Positions 46,146-52,996 of a stretch of DNA of 64,000 bases are shown here, piece after piece. Made by a program: the position numbers and the translations under genes. The stretch comes from Nocardia cyriacigeorgica GUH-2. GTDB lineage: Bacteria; Actinomycetota; Actinomycetes; Mycobacteriales; Mycobacteriaceae. Below the pieces are notes generated by a model. The model saw nothing but the letters and a program-made list of their open reading frames with translations, made no database searches and was not told the DNA's origin. Every line of letters starts with the position of its first letter. Position 1 is the first letter of the stretch. The stretch covers positions 248,001 to 312,000 of the forward strand of contig NC_016887.1 in assembly GCF_000284035.1 (NCBI RefSeq). Direction: 5' to 3'.

Positions 46146-47456
46146 ATGACGCAACCGCCGTACGGCCCGCCGCCCGGCTACGGCCCGCCACCGCACGGCC
46201 GGCCACCGGGCAGCGTGCCGCCGCCCCATGCACCTCGCCAGCCGCACGGCGCCCCGCCCCCGTACGGGGCACCGCCTCCGTACGGGGCACCGCCTCCGTA
46301 CGGAGCGCCTCCTGCTTACGGCGCCCCGCTCCCACCGCCCCCGCCCTACGGTGGACCACCGCCCTACGGCGCCCCGCTACCACCCCCGCTGCCCTACGGC
46401 CCGCCACCCGGCATGCGCCCGTACGGCCCGCCCATGCCGTACGGCCGCCCGATGCCACCCCCGCGTTCCGGAGGGGGTGGGCTGGCCGCGGCATTCACGA
46501 TCGTCGGTGTGTTCATCGTCGTCGGGTTACTGGTCGCGACGGGGTTCGCGGCGAGTTCGTCGGACAGTTCGACCACGGCGTACACGCCGACATACACACC
46601 CAGCTACACCTACAGTTCGTCGAGCTCGTCGGCGTCACCGACGACGACGTATTCCGCCAGCCCCACGACCACGCGGTCCAGTTACACCACGACACGGCGC
46701 ACCACCACGAGCACCAGCACCACGCCGGCCGGCCCGAAACCTGTTGCGGCGCTGGCTACGAACCCGCTTTTTGCGCATTCGGACACCGGGCTGAACAACA
46801 TCAACTGCGCGTATCCGGCATGGGCGCCAACGGTTTCTGCTGCACGCGCGTTCTTCGAGGCGCAGTCGGCTTGCCTCGGTCAGATGTGGAGCGCCATGCT
46901 CGGATACGAGAACCTGCCGTTCTCGCCACCGGGGTTGAGTGTGACCGCCACTGCGGCGGAAGCAACCTCGCCATGCACCGGCGGCAGCAGCAACTTCGCG
47001 GCGTTCTACTGCTCGATGAACAAGACCATCTACATGCCTCTGGACAGTTTCATGCGCAACGAAGACCCTTACGACACGGTGATCTTCATGGCGGTCTTCG
47101 CGCACGAATACGGCCACCACGTCGAAAACCTGAGCGGGATCATGAAGCAATCGCATCAGGAGGAATACGATGCGGGCCCGACCTCACCGCTCGGCCTCGA
47201 GCATTCGCGGCGACTGGAGTTGGCTGCGCAATGCTTCGGCGGCATGTTCATCGGTTCGTCCACCTTTGTCGGCACAATCACCGCCGACGATGCCTTGGAG
47301 ACGGTGCGCGACAACTATCGGCGCGGTGACCACCCCGGTGATATGCGCGACCACGGTTCGCCGCAGCACTACGGCGGATGGTACGAAACCGGCTACCGCA
47401 ATAATCGCACCCAGAAATGCAACACCTGGGCCGCCTCCTCGGCCGACGTTTCCTGA
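46146..47456 (+). CDS. Membrane-anchored zinc metallopeptidase, copy 2
   Basis: A 436-aa paralogue of the preceding gene: repeat-rich head (PPPYGAPP units), a membrane helix (AAFTIVGVFIVVGLLVATGFAA), a Ser/Thr-rich stalk of about 60 residues and the peptidase domain with H320-E-Y-G-H324. The stalk (SSSSSSASPTTTYSASPTTT-like) looks like an O-glycosylated spacer through the wall. GGGAGGGAAG precedes the ATG. The gap to copy 1 is 164 bp. Confidence 0.88.
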   Translation: MTQPPYGPPPGYGPPPHGRPPGSVPPPHAPRQPHGAPPPYGAPPPYGAPPPYGAPPAYGAPLPPPPPYGGPPPYGAPLPPPLPYGPPPGMRPYGPPMPYGRPMPPPRSGGGGLAAAFTIVGVFIVVGLLVATGFAASSSDSSTTAYTPTYTPSYTYSSSSSSASPTTTYSASPTTTRSSYTTTRRTTTSTSTTPAGPKPVAALATNPLFAHSDTGLNNINCAYPAWAPTVSAARAFFEAQSACLGQMWSAMLGYENLPFSPPGLSVTATAAEATSPCTGGSSNFAAFYCSMNKTIYMPLDSFMRNEDPYDTVIFMAVFAHEYGHHVENLSGIMKQSHQEEYDAGPTSPLGLEHSRRLELAAQCFGGMFIGSSTFVGTITADDALETVRDNYRRGDHPGDMRDHGSPQHYGGWYETGYRNNRTQKCNTWAASSADVS

Positions 47457-47525
47457 GTCCTACCGGAGTGCCATGCCCCTATCGCCCTCGAGCGCTGGCG
47501 CAGTCGTGAACAAGGTGGTCGCGGT

Positions 47526-48908
47526 ATGACCCGGCCGCCCTACGGTCCGCCTCCCGGTTACGGCCAACCGGGACAGAACCCACAGCCGCCGCACGGCGCT
47601 CCACCGCCGCACGGCGCCCCGGCGCCCCACGGCGCGCCACCCTCGCACGGCGCGCCGCCGCCGTATGGGGCGCCGCCGCCACATGGCGCTCCGCCCCAGC
47701 ATGGCGCCCCACCCACGTACGGCGCCCCACCCACGTACGGCGCCCCACCCACGTACGGCGCCCCACCACACGCCCCCACCCCGTACGGCGCTCCGCCGCC
47801 GCACGGCGCGCCGATCCCACCGCCTGCCCCATACGGGGCGCCACTGCCGCCGCCGATGCCCTACGGTCCGCCCCCGATCATGCGCCCGTACGGTCCGCCG
47901 ATGCCCTACGGCCGACCGATGCCTCCGCCGCGGTCCGGTGGTGGGGGTATCGCGGCCCTGTTCACGGTCCTCGGTGTGTTCCTCGTCGTCGGCTTGCTCG
48001 TGGCGGCCGGGTTCGCTGCGAGCTCGTCGGAGCGCTCGACCACTGCCTATACCCCGACGTATACGCCGAGCTTCACCTATAGCCCGTCGACGACACCGTC
48101 GACCTACTCGTCCAGTCCGACCACTTCGCGCTCGGCCTCGACCAGCCGCACCACCGGCTACCGGACGACGACGTCGACGAAACCCGCTGGCCCGCAACCG
48201 GTGATCGCGCTGGGCAACCATCCGATGTTCAGCGATACCTCGATCGGGCTGAACAACGTTCGATGCAATCTGCCCGCGTTCGCGCTGGATCCGGCAGTCG
48301 CCCGGGCGTTCTTCGAGAGCGCGTCCACTTGCCTGGATCAGATGTGGCAGCGCGACCTCGGTGTGACGAACTTGCCGTTCAGCAGCCCGGGCCTGCAGGT
48401 CGCCTACTCGCCTGAGCAGCTGAGTTCCCCGTGCGGCTCCTCCGGGAGTGCGGCGTTCTATTGCTCGAGTTCCAAGACCATCTACATGTCGACCTCGGAG
48501 TACGGCAAAGGCCGCACCAACTTCCCTGCCATGGAAGCGTTGGCCATCTTCGCCCACGAGTACGGCCATCATGTGCAGGCGCTGACCGGATTGCTGCGCG
48601 CGTCACATGATCAGCGGTACGACCACGGCGCGTCGACGCCGTTGGGGTTGGAGACCTCCCGGCGAATGGAGTTGCAGGCCAGCTGTTTCGGTGGGATGTA
48701 CCTGGGTTCGGCGCAGGCTGCCGGATCGTATTCGACCGACGAAGCGTGGACGGCTATCCGCGATCACTACAACCGTGGCGATTACCCCGGTCGGCCTCGA
48801 GATCACGGTTCGCCCGACAACAACGGCTGGTGGTACGAGCACGGCTACACCACCAACCGCAACTTCGAATGCAACACCTGGCTGGCACCCTCGGATTCGG
48901 TGTCCTGA
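47526..48908 (+). CDS. Membrane-anchored zinc metallopeptidase, copy 3
   Basis: A 460-aa paralogue with the longest Pro-rich head (residues 1-140), containing tandem YGAPPT and PHGAP repeats that are identical at DNA level over three 18-bp units. A membrane helix, a Ser/Thr-rich stalk and the peptidase domain with H344-E-Y-G-H348 follow. It is closer to copy 2 than to copy 1 because both have the stalk. The gap to copy 2 is 69 bp, so copies 2 and 3 are likely cotranscribed. Confidence 0.88.
   Translation: MTRPPYGPPPGYGQPGQNPQPPHGAPPPHGAPAPHGAPPSHGAPPPYGAPPPHGAPPQHGAPPTYGAPPTYGAPPTYGAPPHAPTPYGAPPPHGAPIPPPAPYGAPLPPPMPYGPPPIMRPYGPPMPYGRPMPPPRSGGGGIAALFTVLGVFLVVGLLVAAGFAASSSERSTTAYTPTYTPSFTYSPSTTPSTYSSSPTTSRSASTSRTTGYRTTTSTKPAGPQPVIALGNHPMFSDTSIGLNNVRCNLPAFALDPAVARAFFESASTCLDQMWQRDLGVTNLPFSSPGLQVAYSPEQLSSPCGSSGSAAFYCSSSKTIYMSTSEYGKGRTNFPAMEALAIFAHEYGHHVQALTGLLRASHDQRYDHGASTPLGLETSRRMELQASCFGGMYLGSAQAAGSYSTDEAWTAIRDHYNRGDYPGRPRDHGSPDNNGWWYEHGYTTNRNFECNTWLAPSDSVS
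47703..47756 (+). repeat. Three perfect 18-bp tandem repeats in the metallopeptidase head
   Basis: Unit GGCGCCCCACCCACGTAC occurs three times in a row, with a partial fourth copy ending near 47768. Each unit encodes six residues (GAPPTY), so expansion keeps the frame. Confidence 0.95.
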
Positions 48909-48909
48909 C

Positions 48910-49599
48910 TCACGCGCTGCGCTGCGCGTCCCGCAACCGCGCGAACCAGTCCGCCGCCTCCTCCGGCGTCGCCTGCTCGCCGATGAGGTTCATGACGACA
49001 TGCCCCGCGCAGGCCGCGGCGAGGACGCGTTCGGCGACGACCATCGGATCGCCCCAGGGCAGATAGGGTTTCGCCAGCAGCAGGGAGGCGATGCCGTGGG
49101 CGGCCGACCAGAGTTCGAGCACGATGGGGGTGGGGTCGTCGGCGTCGATCAGGCCCTCGGTCATCGCGTCCTGCACGGCGTCGGCCATGTATTGGAAGGC
49201 GCTGCTGGTCAGGACCTGGTCGACGGCGCCGCGGGTTTCGGCGGGGGCGGTGGCCAGCCGGTACTGCTCGGGATGGTCGAGCGCGAAGCGGACGTAGGCC
49301 ATGCCGAGGTGGTGCAGCCGGACGATGGGGTGCGCGTCCGGATCGTCGATGGCAGCCCGCATGGCCTCGTCCAGATCCTCGAAGACCTGCGCCACCACCG
49401 CGTCGATCAGCTCGTCCTTATCGGCGAAGTGCCGGTAGATCGACGGCGCGCTGACCCCGACCAGCTTGCCGACCGCGCGGATGGAGACGGCGTCGGCATT
49501 GCCGGTGCGCTCGAGCAGATCGGCGGTGGCGGCGAGGATTTCGCTGCGCAGCTGGGAGCCGGTGCCGCGCGGCGAACGGGGTCTGCGGGCAGCGATCAT
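48910..49599 (-). CDS. TetR-family regulator, coupled to MMPL transporter
   Basis: A 229-aa repressor. The HTH is near residues 15-65 (RSEILAATADLLERTG, then IRAVGKLVGVSAPSIYRHFADKDELID), and the C-terminal ligand domain is of the TetR_C_13/WHG type (HPEQYRLATAPAE). Its ATG overlaps the stop of the MMPL gene (ATGA at 49596-49599 on the minus strand), so translation is coupled and it follows the transporter in one operon. It probably represses that operon through the palindrome at 51.9 kb. Confidence 0.9.
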   Translation of the reverse strand: MIAARRPRSPRGTGSQLRSEILAATADLLERTGNADAVSIRAVGKLVGVSAPSIYRHFADKDELIDAVVAQVFEDLDEAMRAAIDDPDAHPIVRLHHLGMAYVRFALDHPEQYRLATAPAETRGAVDQVLTSSAFQYMADAVQDAMTEGLIDADDPTPIVLELWSAAHGIASLLLAKPYLPWGDPMVVAERVLAAACAGHVVMNLIGEQATPEEAADWFARLRDAQRSA

Positions 49600-51869
49600 C
49601 GATGTCCTGCCGGTTCGGGGACGCGGGCGACGGGTTCGGGTTCCTCGCTGAGCCCGATCTTGGCGTGCAGCCGGGCCAGCGGTTTCGGCGCCCACCAGTT
49701 GGCCGGGCCGAGCAGTCGCATCAGCGCGGGGGCGAGCAGCGCGCGGATGATGGTGGCGTCGGCGAGCACGGTCAGCGTCAGGCCAAGGCCCATCAGCTGG
49801 ATGAACGACACCTTCGAGGTGACCATCGCGCCGATCACGATGGCCATCAAGACCGCGGCGGCGGTGAAGATCCGGCCGGTGCGGGCGACGCCGATGGCGA
49901 CGGCCTCGGTGTTGTCCTCGACGGCGAGTTCGCCGCCGCTGCGCCGGGCCCGGCGGGCCAGCCATTCCTCACGGATCCGCGAGAGCAGGAACACCTCGTA
50001 GTCCATCGACAGCCCGAAGGCCACGCAGAACATCAGGATCGGCATGGTCGGCACCAGATAGCCGACGGGTGTGAAGCCGATCAGGTCGGAGAAGTGTCCT
50101 TCCTGGAAGATCCACACCATCGCGCCGAACGCCGCCGTCAGCGACAGTGTGTTCAGCACGATCGCCTTCAACGGCAGCACCACACTGCCGGTGAACAGGA
50201 ACAGCACCACGAAGGTCGCCAGCGCGATGAGCAGTCCGGCCAGCAGCAGTTTGGAGCCGAGCGCGTCGAGCGAATCGGCGTTGACCGCGGCCGCGCCGGT
50301 GAACAGTGCAGGCGCCGGTGCGGGCACCGCGCGCAGCTGTTCGAGCTGTTCGGAGCCCTCGGGGGAGAACGGGTCCAGGTCGGTCGCGACGGTCAGGTAC
50401 GTGCCGGTTTCATTGGCCATCTCCGGTTGGCCGGGCGCCATCCGCCGGCCCGAGACGTAGACGCCGGCACTGGACAGCACCGCGGGCACGTCGTCGACCT
50501 CGGACAGCCGGGCCGCGTAGTCGGCGACGGCATTCTGGTCGTGGAAGCCGTCGAGCACGATGGTGCCGCTGGCCCCGGAATCGGCGCGCGGGAACTCCTC
50601 GCGCAGGGCGTCGCCCACCTGACGGCTGTTGGCACTGGCCGGCATCACCCGATCGTCCGGATAGCCGAATTTCACGCCGAGGAACGGCGAGCCGAGCGCC
50701 AGCAGCAGCGCGATGATCACCACCGCGACCGGCACCGCGAACCGCATGACCTGCTTGGTCGAGCGGTACCAGAGGGTGTGCTCGGGGATCATCGGGCCGC
50801 TCGGATGCGGGTCGCGGCCGACCATGCGCCGCAGCGGAGCCCGCAGGTCCCAGGCGTTGACCCGATGCCCGATCAGCACCAGCGCGGCGGGCAGCACGAA
50901 CAGCGCGGCCGCCGCGGCGGCGATCACCACCGCCACACCGGCGTAGGCGAACGATTTCAGGAAGTACAGGTCGAACACGCTCAGCACCGCCAGCGACAAC
51001 GCCACCGTCAGCGCGGAATACAACACGGTGCGCCCGGCCGTCTGCACGGCGCGAGTCGTGGCCGCGACCGGCTCCAGCCCGGCCGCCAGCTCCTCGCGAT
51101 ACCGGCTGACGATAAACAGGCTGTAGTCGATGGCCAGCGCCAGACCCATGGCCGTGGTCATGTTCAGCGCGTAGATCGACACATCGGTGAACATGGTGAC
51201 CATCCGCAGGATGGCCAGCGTCGCGGCGATCGCGAACAGCCCGACCATCACCGGCAGTGACGCGGCGATCACGCTGCCGAACACCAGGATCAGCACGATC
51301 AGCGACAACGGCACCGCCACCGCCTCGGCCACCGCCAGATCGTGGGTGATCTGCTCGGTGACGTCGTGATACACCGCCGCGATACCGCCCTGGCGGACGG
51401 TGACGCCGTCGCTGGTGCCGGTGAGTTGCTCGGTGAGCTCGCCGGCGACCTGCTGGATCTGGGTTTCGTCGCCCTCGATCTCGGCGATGATCAGCCCGCT
51501 CTTGCCGTCGGTGCTGCCCAGCGCGGCCGCCATGGCGGGCGGGCTGGTCCAAAACGATTGGATGCCGCTGACGTCGCCGCGCGCGTGCAGGGCGTCGACC
51601 AGTTCGGTCGCGCGGGCCTGGGTGGCCGGATCGCGCAGCCCGGCCTCGGAGCTGACCAGCAGCACGAAGTTCGGCGAGGCGCCCGGGAAGTTCTCCGCGA
51701 GCAGTTCGGCCGCGCGGGTGGATTCGGCGTCGTCGGTGGTGAAGCCGCCGGATTTCATATGCGCCGACGCGGTGGCCCCGACGATGCCGAAGAGCACGGC
51801 GAGTGCGAACGCCACCGCGAGCACGATGCGCGGGAAGCGTGTGGTCAGGCGCGCTATTCGGATCAGCAC
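49596..51869 (-). CDS. MMPL-family transporter, second copy
   Basis: A 757-aa RND transporter with two extracytoplasmic domains and about 12 helices. The proton-relay Asp-Tyr pairs are ALAIDYSLFIVSRY and GLSMDYEVFLLSR. It belongs to the MmpL-like group without MmpS and differs from the copy at 9.7-12 kb in length and cytoplasmic loops (for example the IREEWLARRARRSGGEL insertion). The GTG at 51869 follows GAGGGG; a TTG at 51884 would add five residues. It is the first gene of an operon with a TetR regulator. Confidence 0.92.
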   Translation of the reverse strand: MLIRIARLTTRFPRIVLAVAFALAVLFGIVGATASAHMKSGGFTTDDAESTRAAELLAENFPGASPNFVLLVSSEAGLRDPATQARATELVDALHARGDVSGIQSFWTSPPAMAAALGSTDGKSGLIIAEIEGDETQIQQVAGELTEQLTGTSDGVTVRQGGIAAVYHDVTEQITHDLAVAEAVAVPLSLIVLILVFGSVIAASLPVMVGLFAIAATLAILRMVTMFTDVSIYALNMTTAMGLALAIDYSLFIVSRYREELAAGLEPVAATTRAVQTAGRTVLYSALTVALSLAVLSVFDLYFLKSFAYAGVAVVIAAAAAALFVLPAALVLIGHRVNAWDLRAPLRRMVGRDPHPSGPMIPEHTLWYRSTKQVMRFAVPVAVVIIALLLALGSPFLGVKFGYPDDRVMPASANSRQVGDALREEFPRADSGASGTIVLDGFHDQNAVADYAARLSEVDDVPAVLSSAGVYVSGRRMAPGQPEMANETGTYLTVATDLDPFSPEGSEQLEQLRAVPAPAPALFTGAAAVNADSLDALGSKLLLAGLLIALATFVVLFLFTGSVVLPLKAIVLNTLSLTAAFGAMVWIFQEGHFSDLIGFTPVGYLVPTMPILMFCVAFGLSMDYEVFLLSRIREEWLARRARRSGGELAVEDNTEAVAIGVARTGRIFTAAAVLMAIVIGAMVTSKVSFIQLMGLGLTLTVLADATIIRALLAPALMRLLGPANWWAPKPLARLHAKIGLSEEPEPVARVPEPAGHR

Positions 51870-51894
51870 AGGAGCCCCCTCCAATAAGTTAGTG

Positions 51895-51909
51895 GCGTTA
51901 GCGTAACGC
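51895..51909. promoter_or_regulatory. Palindrome upstream of MMPL/TetR operon
   Basis: GCGTTA-GCG-TAACGC is a perfect 6-3-6 inverted repeat 26 bp upstream of the MMPL start, flanked by GTTA and GTTAAC half sites. It is a candidate operator for the TetR encoded at the end of the operon. Confidence 0.65.
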
Positions 51910-51938
51910 GGTTAACCTTGCAGGGGAAGGGCGGATTC

Positions 51939-52745
51939 TCAGCGCGGCCTGCGGGCCAGGGCGCGGCGGCCGCGTGGTCCGAGCGTGGGCCGATCCTCTT
52001 CGACGATGATCCAGCCCGCGATCGTCAGCCAGCGCTGCTGCGCGAGCGCGTCGGCACCGTCGTGGAAAATTGGCACTCCCGCGCGGTCGCGGATGTGGGT
52101 CGCGAGCTCGCGCCAGGTCTGCCCGTTCGCCCGGTCGACGTGCCGGGCCACCGTCGCACCGATCACCTGGACCGGCTGCCCCGAGACCCGGTCGCCGTAC
52201 TGCTCGGAGTGGTAACGGCGGGCCGCGCACAGCGAACCGGGCTCGTCGTCATAGGCGATCCAGCCCGCCCGCTGCGCGCGCTCGATCAACCACAGATGCT
52301 TGACGGCGCTCGGCGCGATCTCGCCGACCCGGCTCTGGATCAGCAGCGCGACCGGCTCGGAAGCCAGCGCGTCACGGCGGGTCGGGCCGACGTCGTTGGC
52401 CAGCCAATGCGCCTCGGCGACGGTGGCGAGCAACCGCCCGAAATCATCGATCCAGCGTTGCGCCCGTTTGCCCAGCCGGGTCACCCGTTCGGCTTCGCGG
52501 CGCATCTCGTTCTGCGCGGTCAGGGTGCGGATGGCGGCCATGGTCGGCACCTGGCCGCGTTCGAGCAGTTCCAGGATGGTGGCCGAGGTGACGGGATCGG
52601 CAGCGGCGCTGACCGGCAGCGATTCGCGTTCGACCGCGAAATCGCCCGGACTGATCGCGCGGCTGAGCAGCTGCACGGCGGTGCGGTTACCGGCGAATTC
52701 GGTGCCGGACAGCCAGGCGGCGGCGATGTCTTCACACGACGACAC
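51939..52745 (-). CDS. Conserved hypothetical protein
   Basis: A 268-aa cytoplasmic protein that I do not recognise. It is mostly helical with charged helices (RREAERVTRLGKRAQRWIDDFGRLLATVAEAHWLANDVG) and ends in a basic tail (GRRALARRPR). The start is the GTG at 52745, which follows GGAGGAA at ideal spacing; the longer frame upstream is not supported. A C-terminal winged-helix-like segment (LTIAGWIIVEEDRPTLGPRGRRAL) may bind nucleic acid. Confidence 0.68.
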   Translation of the reverse strand: MSSCEDIAAAWLSGTEFAGNRTAVQLLSRAISPGDFAVERESLPVSAAADPVTSATILELLERGQVPTMAAIRTLTAQNEMRREAERVTRLGKRAQRWIDDFGRLLATVAEAHWLANDVGPTRRDALASEPVALLIQSRVGEIAPSAVKHLWLIERAQRAGWIAYDDEPGSLCAARRYHSEQYGDRVSGQPVQVIGATVARHVDRANGQTWRELATHIRDRAGVPIFHDGADALAQQRWLTIAGWIIVEEDRPTLGPRGRRALARRPR

Positions 52746-52996
52746 GGCGGGTTCCTCCGGGTGCGGGGGCGTGGATTCGTCGAGCTCGGTTGTGCCCCGG
52801 CCGGGATCGATCCGACCGGGGTCACCAACCTGATGAAGATTGGCTACCGAAGTTGCCGAAGACAGGTTAGCCAGAAGGTTGCGATCGCATGCGCGCGGTG
52901 ACGGATTCGTTACTCGTGGTGTCGCTGCCGGCCGCCCGGTGGCGGGCCCACCAGCGCGGGTGTTCACCTGTCGGTGCTCGCCGGTAACCTCTGGCC

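Noticed and set aside
47703..47768. Short tandem repeats taken at first for a CRISPR-like array
   Set aside because: The units are contiguous without spacers, 18 bp long, inside a coding frame, and no cas gene is present.
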